Made by a program: the position numbers and the translations under genes
In this document: piece by piece, positions 44,504-53,314 of the stretch
Layout of the letters: each line of letters starts with the position of its first letter
How positions within the stretch are numbered: the stretch's first letter is position 1
The notes under the pieces: model-generated
Told to the model about the DNA's origin: nothing
The model's database searches: none
What the model saw: only the letters and a program-made list of their open reading frames with translations
Assembly (NCBI RefSeq): GCF_009176975.1
Contig: NZ_WEZG01000008.1
Location: 1 to 64,000 of the forward strand
Reading direction: 5' to 3'
Length of the DNA stretch: 64,000 nucleotides
Source: Aureimonas psammosilenae
GTDB lineage: Bacteria > Pseudomonadota > Alphaproteobacteria > Rhizobiales > Rhizobiaceae

Positions 44504-46002
44504 CTCGCGCCATCCTCGGCCGCCGCGCAGGCGGCCTCGACGCGGGCGAGAACCCGCGCGATGCCCGCCTCGTCCCACCAGCCGCAGAACAGGAGAAGAT
44601 CGGCCACCGTGAAGCGCTCGCGCATGAACTGGCAGTTGGCCACAACCCAGCGCGTCAGCTCGTCGGAGGGGGCGGGTTCGAGATCGCGGGAACGCTTGGC
44701 CGAGCCGGCGCGATGGAGATTGGCAGCGATCGCACCGGAACTCAGGACCATCGCCTCGTGCTGGCGCAGCTTTTCGTCCCATGCGCCGAAGAACGCCTCG
44801 ACCTTAGCGCGCGAGGCGTGCCAGTCGGCGAGCTTGCGGCGATAGCGCGACCAGCATTCCTCGCCGAGCCGCCCGGAGGGATCAATGGTGGCGAAGGCAT
44901 CGCGCACTGTCGCTTCCAGGGTTTCGGCTGCGGGAAACAACCGATCCAGGGCCACGGGGCCGGAGTTCCATCGATCGCGGAACTCCTCCCAGGCGGCCGC
45001 GCGGATCACCGAACCGACGCCGACCTGCGCGCCGTGAAGGCCCGTCGGCTCGCCGCGCTCGCCCGACACCATGTCCAGCATGTGGCTGAAGAGATGCTCC
45101 ATCCCCGACAAGGGCGCGGTGGTGCCGCCGACCCCCGTCACGATGCCGCGCATCAAAAGCGCCTTGGCAAGGCGCGCGCAACTGTCGTGGTCGGCGCTGC
45201 GCACCCCGGACGACCACGTCTCGACATCCTCGCCGCAGAGTTCCAGAAGGTCGAGAAGCACCGGGGCATAGGTCTGGTCGAGCCCCATCTGGCAGGCCAG
45301 GAACCAGTCGCCGGGCGCGGAATACATGGACAGGAGTTCGCCGAAGCCCGACGCGTTCAGGACATGGGGCGCGGTCGCGATGACGCGCGTGTCGGCAAGG
45401 ACCGCTTCCGGCCAGCGCGTCAGGAGGGTGCGCTTCACGCCGTTCTGCAGCACCACGGAGAAGTTGTCCGTGAAGCCGTCCACGGAGGCGGCCGTCTGCA
45501 CCACGACATGAACCGGCACGCCGTTCCTCTGCGCCGCGATCTTGGCGACATCGGTGACCGTGCCGCCGCCGACGGAAACGATGCATTGCGCCCCGACGGC
45601 GAACCGCGCCGCCTCGTCGATCACCGGGTCGTCGGCATGCATCACGGCATGGCCGTCGTTGAGCACCGTCCAGGCAGCGTCGAAGCGCCCGCTGAGTTCG
45701 GCGAACACGGCCTTCTTGAAATCAGCGCCGTCGCGCCGGATGGTGACGGGGTCCACCATCATGAGGACGCGGGCGCTCCGGTCCGGCGCGACGCCCGCCT
45801 CGCGCAAGTGACGCGCCACGGTTTCCGCGACATCCGGCAGGACGTTTTCGCCGACCACGATCTCCCTCAAGCCCAGCGGCTCGAACTGCGAGCGCGGGTC
45901 GTTGCGGGAAAGCGCGTCGCGGATGCGGTCGAGCTGTCCGAGGTCCGTCAGTTGGAGACCCAACTTCGACCGGGGGCTTTGGGGGCTCGGGGACTGGGAC
46001 AT
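44500..46002 (-). CDS. sn-Glycerol-1-phosphate dehydrogenase-like protein (AraM/EgsA family)
   Basis: A 500-residue iron-type alcohol dehydrogenase superfamily protein, longer than Bacillus AraM (about 394) because of N- and C-terminal additions. NAD site SVGGGTVTDVAKIAAQ, TAASVDGFTDNFSV, and metal ligands in GMEHLFSHMLDM and LHGAQVGVG. AraM reduces DHAP to sn-glycerol 1-phosphate; relatives in sugar operons may act on other phosphorylated or free ketoses. AAGGG lies 7 bases upstream of the ATG. It overlaps the FGGY kinase start (ATGA), and the pair probably processes one substrate in sequence. Confidence 0.87.
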   Translation of the reverse strand: MSQSPSPQSPRSKLGLQLTDLGQLDRIRDALSRNDPRSQFEPLGLREIVVGENVLPDVAETVARHLREAGVAPDRSARVLMMVDPVTIRRDGADFKKAVFAELSGRFDAAWTVLNDGHAVMHADDPVIDEAARFAVGAQCIVSVGGGTVTDVAKIAAQRNGVPVHVVVQTAASVDGFTDNFSVVLQNGVKRTLLTRWPEAVLADTRVIATAPHVLNASGFGELLSMYSAPGDWFLACQMGLDQTYAPVLLDLLELCGEDVETWSSGVRSADHDSCARLAKALLMRGIVTGVGGTTAPLSGMEHLFSHMLDMVSGERGEPTGLHGAQVGVGSVIRAAAWEEFRDRWNSGPVALDRLFPAAETLEATVRDAFATIDPSGRLGEECWSRYRRKLADWHASRAKVEAFFGAWDEKLRQHEAMVLSSGAIAANLHRAGSAKRSRDLEPAPSDELTRWVVANCQFMRERFTVADLLLFCGWWDEAGIARVLARVEAACAAAEDGAR

Positions 46003-46012
46003 GGAAGGACCC

Positions 46013-47029
46013 TTATCGGCTCGACCGGCGATCCAGCATCACCGCGACGATGATGGCGACGCCGATCACGACGGGCTGGAGGTTGGGGGAGACGTTGAGG
46101 AGCGCCATGCCGTTGCGCAGGACGCCGATGATCAAAAGGCCGATGAAGGTGCCGAGCATGCCGCCCGATCCGCCGGCGAGACTCGCCCCGCCGATCACCA
46201 CCACGGCGATGACGCTGAGAAGATCGGTGGCGCCGGCGGTGGGATGGGCGGTGTCGAGGCGCGAGCCGAGAACGAGGCCGGCGACGGCCGCGAGCACTCC
46301 CGCCAGGACGTAGACGCCGAGCTTGACGCGGCGCGTGTTGATGCCGGACAACCGGGCCACCTCCTCGTTGCCCCCCACCGCATAGAGCGCGCGCCCCGCC
46401 GGCCGAAAGGTCAGCCAATAGGCGGCGATCAGGTAGATCGAGATCATGAGGACGGTTTCGAGCGGAACGCCGAGAAGGCGCGTCGAGGTGAGCGCCGTGA
46501 AATAGTCGGGAAAGCCGGTGATCGGGGCGCCGTTGGTGATGAACAGCGCGATGCCCGAACAGGCCGACATGGTGGCGAGCGTCGCCACGAAGGGCTGGAT
46601 GCGGCCATAGGTGGACAGGACGCCGTTGACGAAGCCGACAAGCGCGCCAACGCCAAGGCCCGCAAGACACGACACGGGGAACGGCACCCCGAACTCGCGG
46701 TAAGCCCAAGCATTCACCATCAGGCTGACGGCCAGAACCGCACCCACCGACAGATCGATGCCGCCGATTACGATCACAAGGGCCGCGCCCACCGCCATGA
46801 TGCCGATCTCCGACACCTGGCTGAAGATGTTCACCATGTTGCGCGTCGTCATGAAGTACGGCGACAGGTAGGAGAACACGAGGCAGATGATCACGAGGCC
46901 GATCAGGGGGCCCGGTACGAAGCGCAGGGCCGACAGGCCCGGAATGGAGCGGCCCGTGCCGGTCTCATCCCTGGCGGAGGTGGCCGGGACCGTTCTCGGC
47001 GCGGCGGCGTGGGTGTTCGCGTCTGACAT
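46013..47029 (-). CDS. Ribose-type ABC importer permease (RbsC family)
   Basis: A 338-residue permease with 8-10 helices and an N-terminal cytoplasmic tail. Signatures are VIVIGGIDLSVGAVLA, GVLSTYGRIQPFVATLATMSACSG, FRPAGRALYAVGGNEEVARLSGIN, VVVIGGASLAGGSGGMLGTFIG, all typical of RbsC/XylH/AraH. It works with the ATPase at 47066-48562 and binding protein at 48643-49623 to import a monosaccharide or polyol for the island. Confidence 0.92.
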   Translation of the reverse strand: MSDANTHAAAPRTVPATSARDETGTGRSIPGLSALRFVPGPLIGLVIICLVFSYLSPYFMTTRNMVNIFSQVSEIGIMAVGAALVIVIGGIDLSVGAVLAVSLMVNAWAYREFGVPFPVSCLAGLGVGALVGFVNGVLSTYGRIQPFVATLATMSACSGIALFITNGAPITGFPDYFTALTSTRLLGVPLETVLMISIYLIAAYWLTFRPAGRALYAVGGNEEVARLSGINTRRVKLGVYVLAGVLAAVAGLVLGSRLDTAHPTAGATDLLSVIAVVVIGGASLAGGSGGMLGTFIGLLIIGVLRNGMALLNVSPNLQPVVIGVAIIVAVMLDRRSSR

Positions 47030-47065
47030 GGCCGTTGCCTTCTGAATTTTGCGGGGACCGAGCCT

Positions 47066-48562
47066 TTAGTTGCTGACCGCCAGCGACATGACCTTCTCGG
47101 GACTGGCCTCCTCGCGCGTGAGAATGCCGCGCTGGCGCCCTTCCGACATGACGAGAATGCGGTGCGACAGGCCGAGCACCTCCTCCAGTTCGGAGGACAC
47201 GACGATCACGCCCATGCCCTCGGAGGCCAGCTTGCGCAGGATTTCGTAGATCGCCATCTTGGCGCCGACATCGACGCCGCGCGTCGGTTCGTCCACGATG
47301 AAGACCTTGGGATTCTCCACCAGCCATTTGGCGAGGAGGACCTTCTGCTGGTTGCCGCCCGACATGTGGCCGACCGGCAGGTCGAGCCGCCCGCGGATGT
47401 CGAAGCGGCGGCGCTGCTCTTCGCCCACGCGCTTCACCGCGGCGGGCGTGATCTGCCCGAAGCGCGCGAGCTTGCGCTCCCAGGGCAGCGTGATGTTGGC
47501 GGCGGCGGAGCGGTCGAGATTGAGGCCGAGACCTTTCCGATCCTCGGGCACCATGAAGATGCCGGCCTTCATGGCGCCGCCGGGGCTGGTGTAGCGGACC
47601 GGCTGGCCGGCGACCTCGATCGTGCCCGCGTCCAGGCGGTCGGCGCCGCTGACCGCCCGCACGACCTCCGAGCGCCCCGCCCCGACGAGCCCGGCGAAAC
47701 CGAGGATCTCGCCTTCCTGGAGATCGAAGGACACGTCGCGGAACGCGCCCTGGCGGGACGCCCCGTTCACGCGCAGCACGACCTTTTGCCCGCGCGGCTT
47801 GGGGGCATGGTGCTCGAAGGTGAATTCGCGCCCGACCATGGCGTTGATCATCTCGTCCTTCGGGACGGGCTTCACGTTCCATTCGGCGACCTTGGCGCCG
47901 TCGCGAAGGCACACCACGCTGTCGGCGACGCTCTGCACTTCGTCGAGACGATGCGAAACGTAGATGACGCCTGTGCCCTCGGCGCGAAGGCGCATCACCT
48001 GCGCCAGGATCTGTTCGGCCTCCGCCTCGCCGACGGCCGCCGTCGGCTCGTCGAAGATGACGTAGCGCGGTTTGCGCAGAAGCGCCTTGGCGATCTCGAT
48101 GCCCTGCTGAACGCCCATCGTCAGACCGCGCACGGTGCGGCGCGGGTCCACCGCGACGCCGAGCGAGGCGAGAACGGCGCGCGCTTCTTCTTCCATGCGC
48201 GCCCGGTCGACGCGGCCCCCGCGGAGCGGCAGGCGTCCCAGAAACAAGTTCTCGGCGACCGACAGGCCGGGCAGGAGGCGGATTTCCTGATGGATCAGCG
48301 CGACGCCTTCGGCCAGGGCATCGGAGGGCGAACGGGGGCTGTAAGGCTTGCCGTCGAGCCAGATCTCGCCTTCGGTCGGCGAAACGACGCCCGCGACGAT
48401 GGAGTTGAAGGTCGACTTGCCCGCGCCGTTCTCGCCGATGAGGCCGACCACGGTGCCGGGCCGAAGCGCGAAGTCGACGGATTTCAGGACCTTGATCGGG
48501 CCGTAGTTCTTGACGAGCCGGCGGCAGACCAGACCGGCTTCTGCGGGAGCGGTGGCGTCCAT
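47066..48562 (-). CDS. Ribose-type ABC importer ATPase, double domain (RbsA family)
   Basis: A 498-residue protein with two ABC domains. Domain 1: Walker A GENGAGKST (about residue 40), signature region LTMGVQQGIEIAKAL (canonical LSxGxxQ slightly altered), Walker B YVIFDEPTAAV and H in YVSHRLDEV. Domain 2: non-canonical Walker A GAGRSEVVRAVSGAD, signature MSGGNQQKVLLAKWL, Walker B VFIVDEPTRGVD. This asymmetry is normal for the RbsA/XylG/MglA group. It energises the permease at 46013-47029. Confidence 0.93.
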   Translation of the reverse strand: MDATAPAEAGLVCRRLVKNYGPIKVLKSVDFALRPGTVVGLIGENGAGKSTFNSIVAGVVSPTEGEIWLDGKPYSPRSPSDALAEGVALIHQEIRLLPGLSVAENLFLGRLPLRGGRVDRARMEEEARAVLASLGVAVDPRRTVRGLTMGVQQGIEIAKALLRKPRYVIFDEPTAAVGEAEAEQILAQVMRLRAEGTGVIYVSHRLDEVQSVADSVVCLRDGAKVAEWNVKPVPKDEMINAMVGREFTFEHHAPKPRGQKVVLRVNGASRQGAFRDVSFDLQEGEILGFAGLVGAGRSEVVRAVSGADRLDAGTIEVAGQPVRYTSPGGAMKAGIFMVPEDRKGLGLNLDRSAAANITLPWERKLARFGQITPAAVKRVGEEQRRRFDIRGRLDLPVGHMSGGNQQKVLLAKWLVENPKVFIVDEPTRGVDVGAKMAIYEILRKLASEGMGVIVVSSELEEVLGLSHRILVMSEGRQRGILTREEASPEKVMSLAVSN

Positions 48563-48602
48563 GGCAAATCCGATGCGAGCGACGGGTCGATGGGGAGATC
48601 GA

Positions 48603-48624
48603 TCCGGCGCCCGAAGGCGCCGGA
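48603..48624 (-). promoter_or_regulatory. Intra-operon hairpin after RbsB-like gene
   Basis: A perfect 9-bp stem, TCCGGCGCC / GGCGCCGGA with loop of 4 (CGAA, or TTCG on the coding strand, a very stable tetraloop). It lies 18 bases downstream of the binding-protein stop and before the ATPase gene; likely 3'-end protection. Confidence 0.6.
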
Positions 48625-48642
48625 CCGTCGTTCCTTAAAGGA

Positions 48643-49623
48643 TCAGTAGCGTTCGGCGGCCGGACCGTAGAAATCGGTGACCTTGAACTTCTCGACGTTC
48701 TCCTTGGTGATGAGAACGGCGTCCTGATACTGCTCGGCCGGGATCGACGCCGCGTCGCCCTTCAGCACCTTCACGGCGTCCTGCACCGCCATCTGGCCCA
48801 TCTTGTAGGGAATTTGGGCCATGGTAGCCTGGGTCAGGCCGTCCCGGATCGCCTTGAACATGGTGGGGAAGCCGTCGATACCGACGGAAAGAAGGTCGGT
48901 GCGTCCCGCCTGGCGGGCCGCCTTGGCGGCGCCGAGCGACATGGCGTCGCTTTCGGCGAAGACGGCCTTGATGTTGGGATTGGCGGTCAGGATGTTCTGC
49001 GTCGCCTGGAAGGCCTCGTTCTCGTCCCAGTTCGCGGTTTGGGTCGCCACGACCTTGACCTTGGGATGCTGGGCGAGCGCTTCGTTGCAGCCCTTCGTGC
49101 GCTGTTGTTCGGCCGTGGAGCCGAGAACCCCCGTCAGGATCGCGATCTCGCCCTCGCCGCCCATCTGGCCGAACAGCCAGGTGCAAAGGTCGCGGGCGGC
49201 TTTGACGCTGTCGGTGGCGATGAATGTGGCGATCTTGCCGTTGCCGGATTCGGGGCGCTGGTCGACCGCGATCACCGGCACGTCGGCCTGGTTGGCGGCG
49301 CGAACGCTCGCGGCGGCGGCGGTGGAGTCCTGCGAGATGAAGAGAAGCGCGCCGGGCTGCTGCACCAGGAGGTTCTGCACCTGGTTGATCTGCTCGCGCG
49401 AGCTGTTGTTGGCGGATGCCACGTTGAGCTGAAGGCCGGCCTCCTGCGCCGCGGCCTTCATGCCGTCCACGGCGGCGATATAGAAGAGTGACTTCTGGTC
49501 GGCGACCGAGGCCGCGATAGCGCCCTTTTCCTGCGCTCCCGCGGCCAGGGGCGCGAAGGCCAGCGCCAGGGCCGAGCCCATCAGCGCGCCGGCGACGCAG
49601 TTGGTGAACGTGTTCCGGTTCAT
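48643..49623 (-). CDS. Ribose-type ABC binding protein (RbsB family)
   Basis: A 326-residue periplasmic binding protein of the Peripla_BP_4 family. The start at 49623 has GGGAGGAA 7 bases upstream; an in-frame ATG at 49656 has none. Signal peptide ends near ALAFAPLAAGAQ, then KGAIAASVADQKSLFYIAAVDG. LNVASANNSSREQINQVQNLL and VIAVDQRPES are the sugar-contacting segments of the RbsB group; W/D in TANWDENEAF too. Ligand unknown: a pentose, tetritol or similar. It is followed by a tetraloop hairpin. Confidence 0.92.
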   Translation of the reverse strand: MNRNTFTNCVAGALMGSALALAFAPLAAGAQEKGAIAASVADQKSLFYIAAVDGMKAAAQEAGLQLNVASANNSSREQINQVQNLLVQQPGALLFISQDSTAAAASVRAANQADVPVIAVDQRPESGNGKIATFIATDSVKAARDLCTWLFGQMGGEGEIAILTGVLGSTAEQQRTKGCNEALAQHPKVKVVATQTANWDENEAFQATQNILTANPNIKAVFAESDAMSLGAAKAARQAGRTDLLSVGIDGFPTMFKAIRDGLTQATMAQIPYKMGQMAVQDAVKVLKGDAASIPAEQYQDAVLITKENVEKFKVTDFYGPAAERY

Positions 49624-49702
49624 TGCGAATTTCCTCCCGTTGATGTTCAGCGTCAAAGGCTGAGTTCTTCCCAGCCTCCGGCCCTCCCAGGCCGATTGGA
49701 TG

Positions 49703-50377
49703 TCATGCGTCCGTGTCGCGCTCGATGCGCTTCTTCAGGGCGGCCAGGAAGCCGGCGGCCTGCGCGCCGTCGAGCGCGCGGTGGTCGCAGGTCAGCGTCA
49801 GTTCGGCGATCTGCCGCCAGGCCGGCTCGCCCCCGTTCCAGACATGGCGGCGGTTGGTGGAGCCGACGGCCAGGATCGCCACCTGGGGCGGGTTCAGGAT
49901 CGCGGTGAAGCGGGCGACATCGAACATGCCGAGGTTGGAAAAGGTAAAGGTGCCGTTCACGACGTCCGAGACCGCGATGCGCCCGTCGCGCACCTTGGCC
50001 ACGAGATCGCGCCGGCGCTCGGCGATTTCGGGAAGCGACAACGCGTCCGCGCCGTGGATCACCGGCACGGTCAGCCCGCGCTCGGCCGCCACCGCCAGCC
50101 CCACATTGACCTCGTCATATTCCACGATCGCGTCGTCGCGATAATGGGCGTTGACGTGGGGGTGCTCCTTCAGCGTCGCGGCGCAGTCGGCGAGGATGAT
50201 GTCGGTGAGGGTCACGCCCTCCGTGCGCCGTGCGCTCGCCGCTTCCATCGCGACCTCGATCGTGACGCCGAACATCGGGGCCGACCAGGCGGTCGCCATG
50301 TGACGGGCCATCAGCTTGGCGGTCTTGGTCAGCGGCCTGGAGCGGCCCGACGGTTCCGGGGAAAGGCTTGCGGACAT
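49703..50377 (-). CDS. Stand-alone 2-oxoacid dehydrogenase E2 catalytic domain
   Basis: A 224-residue protein that consists only of the acyltransferase domain of a dihydrolipoamide acyltransferase. The active-site motif is CDHRALDG (H199, D203) with SNLGMFDVARFTAILNPPQVAILAVG before it. It lacks the N-terminal lipoyl domain and any peripheral subunit-binding domain; normal E2 proteins have 370-550 residues. The missing lipoyl domain is encoded separately at 53072-53314 in the same operon, with aldolase and GlpD-like genes between. The start is preceded by a GGGAT-rich stretch after the aldolase stop (12 bases). It should transfer the acyl group from lipoyl to CoA. Confidence 0.87.
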   Translation of the reverse strand: MSASLSPEPSGRSRPLTKTAKLMARHMATAWSAPMFGVTIEVAMEAASARRTEGVTLTDIILADCAATLKEHPHVNAHYRDDAIVEYDEVNVGLAVAAERGLTVPVIHGADALSLPEIAERRRDLVAKVRDGRIAVSDVVNGTFTFSNLGMFDVARFTAILNPPQVAILAVGSTNRRHVWNGGEPAWRQIAELTLTCDHRALDGAQAAGFLAALKKRIERDTDA

Positions 50378-50389
50378 CGGTCGATCCCC

Positions 50390-51253
50390 TCAAGCCGCCT
50401 TGCGCAGCGCGGCGGTCTTGCCGGCGCAGCCGTAAAGGCGGATCTTCTCTTCCGTGGCGTCCACCATGAGGCGGCGCCCTTCGGCCATCGCTTCTTCGAG
50501 CTGGCGGTCGCCCTTGGCCCAGACGGATTCGAAGCCGCGGCGGAAGGCGTGGCGGAGATCCGTGTCGGCGTTGAACTTGTGGACGCCGGCAGCCTTGGCG
50601 TCGTTGACTTCCTCGTCGGTCAAACCGGACGCGCCGTGCAAGACGAGCGGGATGCCCGTCGCTTCGCGGATCTCACGGATGCGCTCGATATTGATCGGCT
50701 CGGTCTGGAGGCCCGGAATGACGCCGTGCACGATGCCGACGGAGATCGCCAGATAATCGATGCCGGTTTCGCGCACGAAGCGGCGAGCCTCCTCGACATC
50801 GGTGTAGTAGTCGTTCCAATCGACGCTTTCGCCGACATCGGGGATCTTGCCGAGTTCGGCCTCGACCGGAATGCCGAAGGCGTGGGCGATCTCCACGACG
50901 CGGCGGGTCGTCGCGATGTTCTCCTCGAAGGGCAGATGCGCGCCATCGTACATGATGGAGGTGAAGCCGAGGCGGATCGCTTCCATGACCTCGTCCCAGG
51001 AGCCGTGATCGAGATGGATCACGTATTGGGCGTTCGAGCGCTCGGCGATGCGCTTGGTCAGCTCATAGGCGCGCTTGACGCCCATATGCGGGATGATCGC
51101 GCGGCCGACTTGGAGAAAGACCGGCGCGTCGGCACGCTCGGCCGCCCAAACGAGGGCCTCGGCGGTCTCGTCGTTGTGCATGTTGAAGGCGCCGACCGCG
51201 TAGCCGCCCTGGCGGGCGGCCTCGATGATCGCTCTGGGATCGGACTGGGTCAT
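50390..51253 (-). CDS. Class II ketose-bisphosphate aldolase
   Basis: A 287-residue zinc aldolase (FbaA/GatY/KbaY/IolJ family) from the ATG at 51253. Catalytic and zinc residues: D82 and H83 in HLDHGSWDEV, E in VEAELGKI, H in GIVHGVIPG and in LHGASGLTDEEV, with NADTDLR phosphate site near the C-terminus. It cleaves a ketose (bis)phosphate to DHAP and an aldehyde. Lying between a free E2 domain and a GlpD-like dehydrogenase, it should cut the phosphorylated sugar made by the island's kinase. Specificity cannot be read from sequence. Confidence 0.9.
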   Translation of the reverse strand: MTQSDPRAIIEAARQGGYAVGAFNMHNDETAEALVWAAERADAPVFLQVGRAIIPHMGVKRAYELTKRIAERSNAQYVIHLDHGSWDEVMEAIRLGFTSIMYDGAHLPFEENIATTRRVVEIAHAFGIPVEAELGKIPDVGESVDWNDYYTDVEEARRFVRETGIDYLAISVGIVHGVIPGLQTEPINIERIREIREATGIPLVLHGASGLTDEEVNDAKAAGVHKFNADTDLRHAFRRGFESVWAKGDRQLEEAMAEGRRLMVDATEEKIRLYGCAGKTAALRKAA

Positions 51254-51287
51254 CGCAACTGTCCTCGACAGATAGTGGAGGGGAAAA

Positions 51288-52991
51288 TCAGGCCGCGGCG
51301 GCGGAGGCCGGGCGGTTGTTGGTGGACGTGTCCGGGCGGCCGGGCACGTCGAAGCGTCGGATGTAGCGGCGGTAGTCCGCGATCTCGGCGGCGCGCCGTG
51401 CGCCGTCCCAGTTCTCGTGCCGGGCGAGGATATCTGCCGCCGCCTCGACAACCTCGCGCCCGCAGGTCGAATTCAGCCCGACCATGATGCGGCGGATCAG
51501 GGCATCGGTGAGCGTTCGGCAGAATTCGTGCCGGTAGGTGAAGACCAGTTCCGCACCGATCGCGCCGGTATCGGGATCGAAGGGCTCGGCCAGATCGGGG
51601 TGTTCGTGGGCGAGCGCCAGGATCTCGGCGGCACGCGCGCCATAGGTATCGACAAGACGGCGCACCGTTTCGGGCGAGGCCTCGCGAGTGCGCTCCAGCC
51701 CTTGGCGGAAAGCGTCCCAGTCGCCGACGCGGGCGCCGGGAAAAAGGGTGCGCCGGGTCGGACAAGGCGGCGCCTTGCGGCCGAGCTGCTTGTAGATCTC
51801 GTCGACAGCTTCTTCGGCGAGGCTGCGATAGGTGGTGAGCTTGCCACCGATCACCGACAGGAGCCCCCGGCGGGCGGGAGCGTGGTCGCGCAGGACGTGG
51901 CTGCGGGGCACCTTCCATTCCGATTGATCGGGCACGAAGGGCAGCGGGCGCACGCCGCTATAGGTGTAGAGAATGTCCGCCGTCGTCAGCTTGGCGCCGG
52001 GAACGAGCTGGTTGACCTCGCCGAGGAGGTATTCGACTTCCGCCTCGTCGGCGCGCGCCGTATCGGGATCGTCGGAGAATTTCTTGTCGGTGGTGCCGAT
52101 CAGGATGCGCTTGCCCCACGGGATCACCAGGACGAGGCGGCCATCGGCGCGCGACTCGTAGTAAACGACATCGGTCGGCGCGCCCGGAAACGGGTCGAGC
52201 ACCAGATGGCTGCCCTTGGCGCCGCCGATATGGCGCTCGCCCGGCTGGCCGCCCGAACCGTCGAGAACGGCGTCGACCCAGGGACCGGCCGCATTGACGA
52301 CAAGGGGTGCGGCCAGCGAATGGCGCGTCCCCGTCAGGGTGTCGGTGAAGAGGATGCCGCGGATCGCCGGGCCGTTGGACACGAAGCCGTCCACCTTGGC
52401 ATGGGTGTAGATATGGGCGCCGTCGGCCTTGGCGGCGAGCGCCACCTCGACGCAAAGACGCTCCGACCAGACGACCTGCCCGTCCATGAAGATCGCGCAG
52501 CCTTCGAGGCCGTCGCGCTCGATGCCGGGAAAGCGCCGGATGGTTTCCTCGCGCGACAATGTCTTATGGGAGTCCGTCGTCTTGTCGAAGGACAGGACGT
52601 CGTAGGTCACCATGCCGGCGCGGATCATCCAGCGCGAGCGCTTGTTATGCCGGTAGAAGGGGATCATCAACGGCACGGGCTTCACGAGATGGGGCGCGAG
52701 GCGGAACAGGAGTTCGCGTTCGCGCAGCGATTCCCGCACCAGGGCGACATCGCCTTGTTCCAGGTAGCGAAGGCCCCCGTGGATCAGCCGGCCCGACCAG
52801 GACGAGGTGCCGCTGCCAATATCTTCCTTTTCCACCAGCGCCACGCGCAAACCCCGCGCCGCCGCGTCCCTGGCGATGCCGGCCCCGTTGATGCCGGCGC
52901 CGATCACGATGAGATCGAAGACGTTTTCGGGCTGGGGCACGGGGGCCTTGCCGCCTGCCGCCGTTTGCGGGTCGCTTCCCATGTCGCTCAT
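51288..52991 (-). CDS. GlpD-type FAD dehydrogenase (glycerol-3-phosphate or EryB-like polyol-phosphate dehydrogenase)
   Basis: A 567-residue flavoprotein with the dinucleotide motif GAGINGAG (31-38), SGTSSWSGRLIHGGLRYLEQGD and the C-terminal DAO_C domain (about 400-540). Sequence matches the aerobic glycerol-3-phosphate dehydrogenase family, which feeds electrons to the quinone pool at the inner membrane. EryB, which oxidises L-erythritol 4-phosphate, is a member of the same family, and here the gene is in an operon with SorC regulator and FGGY kinase, as in ery loci. I therefore think its substrate is a phosphorylated polyol of the island, or glycerol 3-phosphate formed through the AraM-like enzyme route. 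Confidence 0.88.
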   Translation of the reverse strand: MSDMGSDPQTAAGGKAPVPQPENVFDLIVIGAGINGAGIARDAAARGLRVALVEKEDIGSGTSSWSGRLIHGGLRYLEQGDVALVRESLRERELLFRLAPHLVKPVPLMIPFYRHNKRSRWMIRAGMVTYDVLSFDKTTDSHKTLSREETIRRFPGIERDGLEGCAIFMDGQVVWSERLCVEVALAAKADGAHIYTHAKVDGFVSNGPAIRGILFTDTLTGTRHSLAAPLVVNAAGPWVDAVLDGSGGQPGERHIGGAKGSHLVLDPFPGAPTDVVYYESRADGRLVLVIPWGKRILIGTTDKKFSDDPDTARADEAEVEYLLGEVNQLVPGAKLTTADILYTYSGVRPLPFVPDQSEWKVPRSHVLRDHAPARRGLLSVIGGKLTTYRSLAEEAVDEIYKQLGRKAPPCPTRRTLFPGARVGDWDAFRQGLERTREASPETVRRLVDTYGARAAEILALAHEHPDLAEPFDPDTGAIGAELVFTYRHEFCRTLTDALIRRIMVGLNSTCGREVVEAAADILARHENWDGARRAAEIADYRRYIRRFDVPGRPDTSTNNRPASAAAA

Positions 52992-53071
52992 GGCACACCG
53001 TTCCGGGATGGAGGTTGCGGGGAAGAACCGCCGGCCGGTGCCGGCGGCGCATGTCGGGGGTCTTCAGCCCG

Positions 53072-53314
53072 TCAGTCGTCAGACTCGATGATGGCGACGA
53101 CGGAGCGGACCTTGGCTTCCTCGCCCTGCTGGACGAGGATTTCGGTGAGCGTGCCGGTGGCGGGCGACTCGAGTTCCTGGGTGGCCTTCTCGGCCTCGAT
53201 CTCGGCCAGCGGCTCGTCTTCGGTGACGCGGTCGCCGACTTTCTTCAGCCATTGCGAGACGGTGCCCTCGCTCATGCCCATGCCCCACTGGGGCAGCAGA
53301 ACCTCGACCTTCAT
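53072..53314 (-). CDS. Stand-alone lipoyl-domain protein
   Basis: An 80-residue protein starting at the ATG that overlaps the E1-beta stop by 4 bases. It is a single lipoyl/biotinyl domain: VEVLLPQWGMGMSEGTV at the start and K43 in IEAEKATQELES as the probable lipoylation site (usual motif ETDKA; here EAEKA). It does not resemble glycine cleavage H protein, which is longer. It should be the swinging-arm partner of E1 (53311-55334) and the separate E2 catalytic protein at 49703-50377. A lipoyl synthase at 58265-59218 may modify it. Confidence 0.88.
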   Translation of the reverse strand: MKVEVLLPQWGMGMSEGTVSQWLKKVGDRVTEDEPLAEIEAEKATQELESPATGTLTEILVQQGEEAKVRSVVAIIESDD

